64,000 bases of DNA from Bacteroidota bacterium (lineage in GTDB: Bacteria; Bacteroidota; Ignavibacteria; UBA10030; UBA8401): the NCBI GenBank assembly GCA_041658205.1, contig JBBAAO010000003.1, positions 1 to 64,000 of the forward strand, in the 5' to 3' direction. Below are positions 14,048 to 22,803 of this stretch, piece after piece. Position 1 is the first letter of the stretch, and every line of letters begins with the position of its first letter. The notes beneath the pieces were generated by a model, which was given only the letters and a program-made list of their open reading frames with translations, did no database searches and had not been told where the DNA came from. Made by a program: the position numbers and the translations under genes.

Positions 14048-17000
14048 TTACTTCACCAACAACAATTTCTTTATTTGGGATTTCCCTCCAACCACAAGTT
14101 TCGCAAGATACATTCCGCTGGCATACTGCGACGCATTCCATTGGACAGAATATGTTCCCGGCTCTTTCTGTTCATCCACAAGCGTTACGATCTCTTTCCC
14201 GTTTATGTCAAAGATTGTTAATGTCGCCCGCTCTCCTTTTGAAGAGAGAGAAAACTGAATTATTGTTGTGGGGTTAAATGGATTGGGGAAATTTTGATAC
14301 AGTATAAATCCTTCGGGTATTGCCTCTTCCTTTTGAACGTGCGCAGCAATATCGAAAAATAACAAAATTTTTCCCATCAATTGATCGCGAACGCTTTGTG
14401 TATAGATCGTCTCAAACGGAAATCCCAATGCAACAAGTTTACCGGATCTGGTTCCCGAAGGAAAGTTTCCACTAAAAAATATTCCACTGACTCCGGACGC
14501 TGTATCCAAGTTTGTATATTTGGCAAACGGCAATCCTCCGGCTGTTCCTTTAATTACATCGGGCCATTGCACATCAATGGAACCATGCGTTCCATTATCG
14601 AATGCAATACTCGGCACACCGGTAAAAACATTTCCGCCCAGTATTTCCGCCTGATATGTTGTCTGCTTCACATTATTCGGGGCATCGGCAAGATATCGCA
14701 TCTTTAAATAATTATTGATGAAATCTTTATCACTTGCAGCGCCTTTGTTATCCAAATCCCATGCAAGTTCGCAGCCGGAAACAAATAACTTCCCGCCGTT
14801 CTGCAAAAATGATTTTACTTTGGTTTGTTCTACAGTACTGAATGTTTCATCAATCGTACTTTCATCGCCGAGAATGTAGTCTGCCACTGAATAATTGTTT
14901 AAGAAAAAAAGTCCGTCGATCACCGCGTCATTCGTTGCCGATGCAAACGTATATCCGTTTGCTTTCACTGCTGATGCATGCATGCGAATAAAATTATATG
15001 TATTTCCTGTGGATGCACGGTCAAATCCGTTTACGATCAGAATCTTCCCTGAATTCAAACTTGGAATTCCGGCCAGCACCTCTGAACTCGCAGATATTCC
15101 CGCATTGTTGGAAGCCTTTATGGTTATATAATAGAGTGAATCGGTTTGAAGAGTTGTAATAATTGGATTATTTGGAGTGATGACGACCGTATCAGTGAAC
15201 GTTGTACCATTTTTCCCTGTAAAGACGATGTATTCCGTTACATTCGTATCCGGTTTAATGACCAGTCTCAACGATGTTCCGTTTTCAGACTTCACACCAA
15301 ACGATTTTGGTGTTGCGGGAGCATTACTCTCTTTAAAGTAACTTGGCTGCGTCATGGCTCCGATTTCATTACTCAGTACTTTATACCATTTTGCGTTGGT
15401 AAGCATCTGTTTTACATTCATCGTAACGCTATCAACTAATAATTCCACATTCATCAACCGAACACCGTGACTGTAGTCAACGTAGCTTCCGCTATGAATA
15501 TTGGTTAGCGGCTGAATCGCCGTTCCATTTAATTGGTGCCATCCATAAATGACAACATATCCCGGCCGTGTGGGATCGACAATTTTGTTGCTGATGACCA
15601 TATCTTTTTTTGTTCCTCCCATCAATGTCCCAAGCGGCTGGCCTGATGATGTCCGCTGGTTTTCAATGGCAGTATTATGTTCGATAAATTTTGTGACTTT
15701 TTCATTTTCATTTCCAACGGGCGCGTACGTTACCGGAGCAACTTTCAACGGTGCCTTTGTATAAATATCATCCACAAGTTTTGTCGTGGGCATTGTAGCG
15801 CCGAAAAGATTCGCCAGTTTCTGCGCCGTGACCGGTCCCATCGGCACTCGGCAAAAATCTTCGTTCGAACCGATGCAAAGATAATCGGGCATCACTTCGT
15901 AGATCACCGTATGCGAAATACCATCGTTATCCTGAAATGCTGACTGCAATTTTTTCAACGTCCGCATGAAGTCTGGAATATTTCCTTTTGCAATCTCGGC
16001 ATAGATTGCATTTTCACGATCGGTAAATGACATTGCCGCTACGCTCGTCATAAACTGCGAACCGGTGACCGAGCCGGATGGACGCGGCGGAATCTGAAGC
16101 GGTTTTGGAAGCGTATTGCCGGTCTGCACTAATGATGTATACGCTCTTGTTCCATAATATGTGTAGCCGATCTCTTCAAGAGGTGTTCCCGAAAGCATTG
16201 TTTGGATATATCCGTTCAGTTCCACCTGAACCGTGTGAAGAATCGCCTGAGTTGGATTATGCTTGAGAATAATCTTTACTCTTCCGTTCAATGCACTGTG
16301 GATGATGAATGTGGCATTCTCGGTTGTCGTAAACGACATAAAAGCAGAAAGATATGAAACCATTTGCCGCGTGCGGTACCATGTTCCGCCGGTTGCACTC
16401 ACAATCGGCTGACCATTATAGAGTGCAATACTGTCGTTATACGCGAGCACACTCAAATGATGATCGGAAGATGCAAGGAGCCAATCCTTAATTTTGGCGC
16501 CATACGCATTATCATAATTGTATGTTGCATCCAAAAAGGTAATTCGCTTTACTTCATTGGGAATTGTTGTGGCTGCGTTGAAATAACTAAAACTGAATCC
16601 TCCTCCTCCGCTGTGACTTGATAGGATGATGTACGGATTGTAGTTTGCGAAAATATTTTTGACGGAATCGACAATACTTTTAATGAGCACTGCATTATTG
16701 GCATATTTGCTCCGCCACGTCGGCCAGCTGAGCGGAACGGATGATGCGTTTGCTTCAAGGTAGATGGTCACAAAGTTCGTATCCTTCATTTTCGTACGAA
16801 TGAATCTCGTCTGCGCACCAATATGCTGAATATCGTAATGCCAGTCGTCCCCCAGCTTCAATTGTTTCCCGACGGTCATCTCGATTGTGTTGCCGTTCGG
16901 CAGCGAAAAGAATGAGAGCGCTGTCGGTTTTGAAGGATCAAACAATTCAACCGATGGTGCATTGATATGGATTCTTACTTCGGGATTATAAATAAATGTT

Positions 17001-17134
17001 TTTATTTGCTCATTAAAATATGGGCTGAGAGTAAATCCGGGAATAGAGGATAATGTTGCTCTCTCTTGCGCAGTGATTGTTTGAATGGAAAGCGGAATGA
17101 TGAGCAGTAATAAACAAAAGAATATCTTTTTCAC
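14048..17134 (-). CDS. T9SS-secreted protein with an N-terminal alpha/beta-hydrolase-like domain
   Basis: I take GTG at 17134 as the start: GGAG precedes it and the signal peptide (KKIFFCLLLLIIPLSI) follows at once, giving 1028 residues. The N-terminal third looks like an alpha/beta hydrolase, with SSHSGGGGF as a likely nucleophile elbow and FLDATYNYDN downstream. A middle part with fibronectin-III-like spacing precedes a domain with ILIVNGFDRA and GGKLFVSGCELAWDLD, a Rossmann-like segment seen in Bacteroidota exported hydrolases of the golvesin/xanthan-lyase type. The C-terminus is a T9SS sorting domain (YQNFPNPFNPTTIIQFSL). It probably acts extracellularly on a sugar, peptide or ester; the substrate is unknown. 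Confidence 0.8.
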   Translation of the reverse strand: MKKIFFCLLLLIIPLSIQTITAQERATLSSIPGFTLSPYFNEQIKTFIYNPEVRIHINAPSVELFDPSKPTALSFFSLPNGNTIEMTVGKQLKLGDDWHYDIQHIGAQTRFIRTKMKDTNFVTIYLEANASSVPLSWPTWRSKYANNAVLIKSIVDSVKNIFANYNPYIILSSHSGGGGFSFSYFNAATTIPNEVKRITFLDATYNYDNAYGAKIKDWLLASSDHHLSVLAYNDSIALYNGQPIVSATGGTWYRTRQMVSYLSAFMSFTTTENATFIIHSALNGRVKIILKHNPTQAILHTVQVELNGYIQTMLSGTPLEEIGYTYYGTRAYTSLVQTGNTLPKPLQIPPRPSGSVTGSQFMTSVAAMSFTDRENAIYAEIAKGNIPDFMRTLKKLQSAFQDNDGISHTVIYEVMPDYLCIGSNEDFCRVPMGPVTAQKLANLFGATMPTTKLVDDIYTKAPLKVAPVTYAPVGNENEKVTKFIEHNTAIENQRTSSGQPLGTLMGGTKKDMVISNKIVDPTRPGYVVIYGWHQLNGTAIQPLTNIHSGSYVDYSHGVRLMNVELLVDSVTMNVKQMLTNAKWYKVLSNEIGAMTQPSYFKESNAPATPKSFGVKSENGTSLRLVIKPDTNVTEYIVFTGKNGTTFTDTVVITPNNPIITTLQTDSLYYITIKASNNAGISASSEVLAGIPSLNSGKILIVNGFDRASTGNTYNFIRMHASAVKANGYTFASATNDAVIDGLFFLNNYSVADYILGDESTIDETFSTVEQTKVKSFLQNGGKLFVSGCELAWDLDNKGAASDKDFINNYLKMRYLADAPNNVKQTTYQAEILGGNVFTGVPSIAFDNGTHGSIDVQWPDVIKGTAGGLPFAKYTNLDTASGVSGIFFSGNFPSGTRSGKLVALGFPFETIYTQSVRDQLMGKILLFFDIAAHVQKEEAIPEGFILYQNFPNPFNPTTIIQFSLSSKGERATLTIFDINGKEIVTLVDEQKEPGTYSVQWNASQYASGMYLAKLVVGGKSQIKKLLLVK

Positions 17135-17240
17135 AATAGCTCCATTCTTAATAAACGAATAGAAAATTCCTATCAAATTTTACCTCTAAATAAGGAGGAT
17201 TACAAGAACCAAAAAATAACCGAACAAATGTTCAGGTATT

Positions 17241-18155
17241 TTATGCTTTTAGAATGGAATGTAATGCAGGACGAAGCTCGGGATACGAAAACAGATAACC
17301 TGCTGATTGTAATTTTTGCGGAATTGCTTTTTGTCCTGACAAAATCACCTTGGCACCTTCACCATACAATATTTGCAATGCAAGATTCGGAACCGGCAGC
17401 CATGACGGGCGGTGAAGAATTGATCCGAATATTTTCGCAAATTCATTCATTGTTACCGGATTCGGCGCGACAAGATTATAGATACCGCGAAATTGTTCGT
17501 TCTTCAGCGGATACAATATTCCACGTACCACATCATCCATATGTACCCAGGGAAGAAATTGTTTCCCGCTGCCGATCGGTCCACCGACAAAGAGCCGGAA
17601 CGGCAGCAACATCTTGCCGATCATTCCCCCGCTTTTTTCCAGCACTAATCCGATGCGAGGTGTTGCAACACGTACATCGAATTGCTCGGCGGTGTATGCG
17701 ACTAATTCCCACTGCATCACAACATCGGCAAGAAAATCATCCCCTCCGGAACTCTCTTCTGTGATTGTCTCACCATTTCTGTCGCCATAAAATCCAACCG
17801 CAGATGCGGAAATAAGAAGCTTTGGTTTCTGTTTTGCTTTGGCAATAGCATCAACAAGCATTCGGGTAGGGACAATTCGACTGGCAAGAATTTTCTCTTT
17901 CACTGTTTTATTCCATCGCTGTTCAAAAACGTTTTTGCCAATGAGATTAATAATCACATCGCAACCGCCCGCTTCATCTATCCAATTCCCTTCATTCATC
18001 GGATCCCAATGTCGATATCGGACTGTTGCATTATTTACCGTTGTAGTTTTGGATTGACCTCTTGTAAGAAGTGTAATGGAGTGATGTTGCGTTGTTAATT
18101 CGCGGAGAAGGTGCTTACCAATGAATCCTGTTCCGCCGGTGATAAGAATGTTCAT
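17241..18155 (-). CDS. NAD(P)-dependent epimerase-like protein (TIGR01777/YfcH family)
   Basis: Starting at the ATG at 18155 gives 304 residues; the longer frame upstream is translated repeat sequence. The N-terminus MNILITGGTGFIGKHL is the glycine-rich dinucleotide-binding loop of extended short-chain dehydrogenases. Further TIGR01777-type features are CDVIINLIG, ISASAVGFYGDRNGE (the Ser/Tyr catalytic region) and LPWVHMDDVVRGI. The family includes E. coli YfcH and plant SULA-like proteins; its substrate is not well defined. It lies behind a repeat element and 106 bp before the start of the T9SS protein on the same strand, so the two may share a transcript. Confidence 0.88.
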   Translation of the reverse strand: MNILITGGTGFIGKHLLRELTTQHHSITLLTRGQSKTTTVNNATVRYRHWDPMNEGNWIDEAGGCDVIINLIGKNVFEQRWNKTVKEKILASRIVPTRMLVDAIAKAKQKPKLLISASAVGFYGDRNGETITEESSGGDDFLADVVMQWELVAYTAEQFDVRVATPRIGLVLEKSGGMIGKMLLPFRLFVGGPIGSGKQFLPWVHMDDVVRGILYPLKNEQFRGIYNLVAPNPVTMNEFAKIFGSILHRPSWLPVPNLALQILYGEGAKVILSGQKAIPQKLQSAGYLFSYPELRPALHSILKA

Positions 18156-18174
18156 CTGTTGTTCATTGACTATA

Positions 18175-18426
18175 ATTACTTCAGAGCCTTCGTTGCGCTC
18201 AGGTCCGACACGAAGTGTCACTTAGGGAAGGACTCCTTCGGAGGTGACAGTGGAGTAGTACTCTGCCTGTCATTCTGAGTTCCGCTCATAATTTTTCTCT
18301 GCGCGGGACGAAGAATCTGATAGTAAATATTCGTTATCCGTGAAAATATTTTTTCATCATCGGTGTTTTTTTCTAAGATTACCTCAGTCCCTTCGCTATG
18401 CTCATGACGAATGTTTCAGAATTCGC
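18175..18426. repeat. Interspersed repeat cluster, right copy of an inverted pair
   Basis: This contains CCGACACGAAGTGTCACTTA, GGACTCCTTCGGAGGTGACA and CTGTCATTCTGAGTTCCGCT, the inverted counterpart of 13.85-13.94 kb. GACGAAGAATCTGA and a further degenerate unit near 18383-18415 follow. No gene is seen. Confidence 0.65.
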
Positions 18427-21400
18427 CTAATGACTGTCAATAGCTCTGCGGACGGTGGCAAAGATAATATCGAAACGGTATGGTTTTGTGAGGACATCGA
18501 TGATCCCTTTTCGCAACAGATCAGAACGAGTTGAACTATCCAAATATCCGGAGGAGATGATCACTTTCACTTTTGGATCCATCGCTTGCAGTTTTGCAAA
18601 GAGTTCTTCTCCGCCCATGTTTGGCATTCCAAGATCGGTGATTATTAGCGAAATACTATTTCGGTGTTCAGCGTAAAGTTTTAATGCCTCCACACCGTCG
18701 GATGCAATAAGAATCTTGTATCCTTCATCCCGCAAACTTTCGGTAAGAATCTCCCGTAACATCTCTTCGTCGTCTACAATTAAAATTGTTTCTTTGTTTT
18801 CAGAACCCATAATAATCTCTTGTTTTTGTTTTCCCGGAACATCTATGGCGATGGACGGGAAGTACATAGTGAATGTTGTTCCGATTCCTTTTTTACTCTG
18901 AACTTCAACATATCCCCGATGCAGCTGCACAATGCCGTGAACGATTGCGAGTCCTAATCCGGTCCCCTTTCCCCGTGCTTTCGTAGAAAAAAATGGTTCG
19001 AAGATCCGCTGCTGGATTTCCTCGTCCATACCAGAACCTGTATCTTGCACAGAAATAGCCACATATTCATGATCACCCGCATCGGAAAATTGGTGGCGGA
19101 CAAAACTTCCCTTGACATTTTTCACACCGATGGTGATGACACCACCGCTGGGCATTGCATCGCGCGCATTAATGGAAAGATTCAGGACTGCCTGATGAAG
19201 ATGTCCTTCATCTCCCATAATAATGGCCGCGGTATCAGCAATTTCGCATCGCACCGTGATCGTTTTCAACAGGAAGTGAGAAAGAAAATCATTAACCTGT
19301 TCCACTACACCCTGCACAGAGATCGGCTTCAAATCGGATTGTTCTGGACGCGCAAACAATAAGAGTTGCTTCGAAATAGATGATCCCCGATCCGATGCTT
19401 CGATAATTCGAGTGATGTACGATTGGATTGCCGGAATCTCCTTTGTGTGACGTTTAATCAGTTCCGCAGTTCCGAGGATCATTGCAAGGAGATTGTTGAA
19501 ATCGTGCGCAATGCCACCGGCAAGCGTACCAATACTCTCCATTTTTTGCGCCTGGATCAACTGATGTTCGAGTTGTTTCTTCTCCGTAATGTCACGCATA
19601 GAACCATTGAAGAGGATTGGCCTTCCCGAATCATCGCGAATCACCACCGTCGTGAGAAGGACATGTGCTTTGGTGGAGTCTTTTTTCTTCAGCGTCACTT
19701 CAAAATCTTTAACATAATCCTTATGCTCAAACTCTTTTACAAATTTCGTTCTATCGGTCGGATAGAAATAGAGATCCTTCACATTATAATTCTTCAGTTC
19801 TTCTTTATCATGAAATCCGAGAATCTCCATCATAGAAGTGTTCACATCAAGGATTGTACCGTCGAACGTCGTGATATAAATACCATCTTTGGAATCTTCA
19901 AACAGACGGCGATATTTTTCCTCGCTTTCCGTCAAAGCAGATTCAGCGATCTTTCGATCAGTAATATCGCTTAAGAAGCCTTCCAGCCGCAGCAATTCGC
20001 TGCCGCGATACACACCAATCCCTTGTTCCTCTATCCATCGCCACGTACCGTCTTTATGTTTAATGCGATAGATCAAGTGAAACGGAAGACGTTTGGAGAG
20101 AGCAATTGATACACCTTCCGTAATTTCTGCAACATCCTCCGGATGATACAAGTCCACAAACGATACGGTATCATCAAGAAAATCATCCTTGGAATATCCC
20201 GTCAACTGCTCCACTTGATCATTAAGATAGAGCATGGTATATCGGTCATCATTTTTACAGAGATAGACAACGCCGGGAAGGTTCTCCGCCAGCGTACGGA
20301 ATCGGTGCTCGCTTTCACGTAAGGTTTCTTCCGCAATTTTCCGTTCCGAAATATCGCGGAAGATTCCCTGTGAAATAATTCTGTTATCATCCAGGCGAAC
20401 GACACTGGCTTTGATCTCCACCGGAATACGTTTCCCCGAACTGTCAATCACTTCAAATTCAATCGGGTGTTCTCCCAGCGTCAGAATCTGCTCCCGGAAC
20501 ATCGATTCAGCTTCAGCAGATCGTTCCGGCGGATGAATAAACGATTGGTGCCGTCCGATAATTTCTCCGCGGGTCCGCTTCAACAGTTTTTCCGCTTCAG
20601 CATTCACATCAATAATATTTCCCGTTCGTGTATCGGCAAGAAACACCGCATCTTTTGCGTTTTCGAACAGCGACCGGAAACGAAGCTCGGATTCCAGCAG
20701 CGCCACTTCATGCTGTTTTCGTTCGGTGATATTCCGCGCAATCACCTGAGCTCCCGGTTTTCCTTCAAACGAAAACGGGATGGAAGAAATTTCAACATCA
20801 ATTGATTGGCCATCCAAACGGAGATATTTCTGCTCCGTTGTGGGAAGAACGAAGTTGGAATAGACTCGCAGCATCCGCTGCTCCGCACCTTCGCGGAAAT
20901 CGGGATGAATGATATCGATGACTTTCTTTCCAATCAATTCTCCCGCAACCGATGCGCCGAAGAGAATTATGGCGGCATGATTCACAAACTGAATCTCACC
21001 GTTCACATGAACGAAGATTGCCGTCGGGGAATGTTCCACCAACTCGCGATAGCGTTCCTCACTGTCCCTCAATAATTTTTCGGCACGGGTCTGCTCCTCG
21101 ATATGCTTCATCATCTCCACATTCTGTTCACGGATTTCTTTGAACAGTCCGGCATTGGCAATAGCAACGGAGATGTGATTGGCAACAATCTGTAAATGTT
21201 CAAGATCAGTCGCGGAAAATTCACGAATCTTATCTTTGGAATACAATCCAAGAATACCGATGACGGTATGACCGATCAACAGCGGCGCGCCGGCATACGA
21301 TATGAAATCGAATCGTTTTCCATCAAAGCCGGATTGATCTTTCAGGAAGTGCGTGGCAAAATTTTCCTTTACGTTCTTTACCGCCAGCGCGCGCCGGCTT

Positions 21401-22803
21401 GCCATTATCTGTTTTGAAATTCCGAATTTATTCGGAATCACTTTGGACAAACTATATTCATCCACGCCAATGCTTGCCAGCAAGTGCAGCTCGTCATCCT
21501 CCGTAACACGAATAATGACCGCATCCACATCGAATGCATGCATTACTTGCTCTATCATCTCCCGCGCCTGCTTTTGAATCGGCAGCGCGCCAATCACTTC
21601 GCTGGTTACGCGCGCAATAAGATCGAGACGTTTGTTCAGATGATTCAGTTTTTCTTCGGAATCCCGCCGATACGTAATATCACGGAAGTTCACCACCAAG
21701 CCATTCACGGCGGGATCGTTTATGAGGTTTGTTCCTGCTGCTTCAAGCCATCGCCACGAACGGTCTTTATGCCGGAACCGTAATTGTACCAGAATACTTT
21801 TCCCCGGTTGACGGAGCAGATCCTGCAACCGTTCTTTATTCGTTTCAATTTCCTCGGGATGGAGAAACTCAAATGCATTTCGTCCGACAAATTCAATAGT
21901 GGTATATCCAAGCATAGTTGTAATGGAACTTGTCGAATACAGAATTGTTCCAACATTATCCATAATCATTACGACTTCGGTACTTTTTTCAATCAATGCG
22001 CGGTATCGTTGCTCGTTCCGGTTCAGTTCATCCTGCGATTTTCTTTTCTCTGTTACATCTCTAAAGGTCAGCACAACTCCGGTAATTACTTGTGCATCGT
22101 TAAAGATTGGAGCAGCAGAATCTTCGATGAACGTTCTGGCGCCGTTTTTAGCAATGAGAATGGTATGATTGGTTAAACTTAACGAGGTTCGTTCACGCAG
22201 CACTTTGGCAACGGGATTGGGAAGCTGTTTGCCTGTATTTTCATTTTCAATAACAAACACTTCGCCGAGTTTCTTCCCTGCCGCCTCTTCCTGTTTCCAG
22301 CCGGTCAATTGCTCGGCAATAATGTTCATGAATGTTACAAACCCTTTTTTATCCGTAGCGATAACGGCATCACCAATACTGCGAAGGGTTGTTTCCAGCC
22401 ATTGCCGCTGATTTTTTACGTGAGATTCGGTCTTATGTTTATAGAGCACCATTTCCACCGTAGTGCGGATATCTCGTTCATCAAATGGTTTAAGAATGTA
22501 TCCATAGGCGCTGACATGCTTCGCATGCTCAAGAGTTTTTGTATCGGAATTTGCGGTCAGAAAAATGATCGGAATGTCGTATCGATTGAGGATGATCTTC
22601 GCCGCATCAATGCCGGACATGGAACCCTTCAGTGCAATATCCATCAGGATAATATCCGGACTGAACTGTTCAACAGCGGTCACCGCCTGTTTGCCGGTGG
22701 AAACATCGGCGACAACAATATATCCGGTCGAAGAAAGAATGGAACGAAGATCGAGCGCAACGATCTTTTCATCTTCTACGATAAGGACTTTTTTCTTTTT
22801 CAT
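18427..22803 (-). CDS. Hybrid sensor histidine kinase: REC-PAS/GAF array-HisKA-HATPase-REC
   Basis: This 1458-residue cytoplasmic signalling protein has no membrane segment. An N-terminal receiver (about 1-125, phosphoacceptor in ILMDIALKG) is followed by two PAS domains (about 135-385) and a GAF domain (about 390-565). Four more PAS domains reach to about 1080. Then come HisKA (GGIAHDFNNLLAMILGTAEL), HATPase (NLSINARDAMPSGG, GTGLGLAIVHGIVQ) and a C-terminal receiver (1335-1458, LIITDLGMPNMGG, Lys in LTKPY). Its start overlaps the stop of the upstream kinase gene by four bases, so the two are co-translated. The N-terminal receiver could take phosphate from that kinase, forming one relay. No DNA-binding output domain is visible. 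Confidence 0.93.
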   Translation of the reverse strand: MKKKKVLIVEDEKIVALDLRSILSSTGYIVVADVSTGKQAVTAVEQFSPDIILMDIALKGSMSGIDAAKIILNRYDIPIIFLTANSDTKTLEHAKHVSAYGYILKPFDERDIRTTVEMVLYKHKTESHVKNQRQWLETTLRSIGDAVIATDKKGFVTFMNIIAEQLTGWKQEEAAGKKLGEVFVIENENTGKQLPNPVAKVLRERTSLSLTNHTILIAKNGARTFIEDSAAPIFNDAQVITGVVLTFRDVTEKRKSQDELNRNEQRYRALIEKSTEVVMIMDNVGTILYSTSSITTMLGYTTIEFVGRNAFEFLHPEEIETNKERLQDLLRQPGKSILVQLRFRHKDRSWRWLEAAGTNLINDPAVNGLVVNFRDITYRRDSEEKLNHLNKRLDLIARVTSEVIGALPIQKQAREMIEQVMHAFDVDAVIIRVTEDDELHLLASIGVDEYSLSKVIPNKFGISKQIMASRRALAVKNVKENFATHFLKDQSGFDGKRFDFISYAGAPLLIGHTVIGILGLYSKDKIREFSATDLEHLQIVANHISVAIANAGLFKEIREQNVEMMKHIEEQTRAEKLLRDSEERYRELVEHSPTAIFVHVNGEIQFVNHAAIILFGASVAGELIGKKVIDIIHPDFREGAEQRMLRVYSNFVLPTTEQKYLRLDGQSIDVEISSIPFSFEGKPGAQVIARNITERKQHEVALLESELRFRSLFENAKDAVFLADTRTGNIIDVNAEAEKLLKRTRGEIIGRHQSFIHPPERSAEAESMFREQILTLGEHPIEFEVIDSSGKRIPVEIKASVVRLDDNRIISQGIFRDISERKIAEETLRESEHRFRTLAENLPGVVYLCKNDDRYTMLYLNDQVEQLTGYSKDDFLDDTVSFVDLYHPEDVAEITEGVSIALSKRLPFHLIYRIKHKDGTWRWIEEQGIGVYRGSELLRLEGFLSDITDRKIAESALTESEEKYRRLFEDSKDGIYITTFDGTILDVNTSMMEILGFHDKEELKNYNVKDLYFYPTDRTKFVKEFEHKDYVKDFEVTLKKKDSTKAHVLLTTVVIRDDSGRPILFNGSMRDITEKKQLEHQLIQAQKMESIGTLAGGIAHDFNNLLAMILGTAELIKRHTKEIPAIQSYITRIIEASDRGSSISKQLLLFARPEQSDLKPISVQGVVEQVNDFLSHFLLKTITVRCEIADTAAIIMGDEGHLHQAVLNLSINARDAMPSGGVITIGVKNVKGSFVRHQFSDAGDHEYVAISVQDTGSGMDEEIQQRIFEPFFSTKARGKGTGLGLAIVHGIVQLHRGYVEVQSKKGIGTTFTMYFPSIAIDVPGKQKQEIIMGSENKETILIVDDEEMLREILTESLRDEGYKILIASDGVEALKLYAEHRNSISLIITDLGMPNMGGEELFAKLQAMDPKVKVIISSGYLDSSTRSDLLRKGIIDVLTKPYRFDIIFATVRRAIDSH

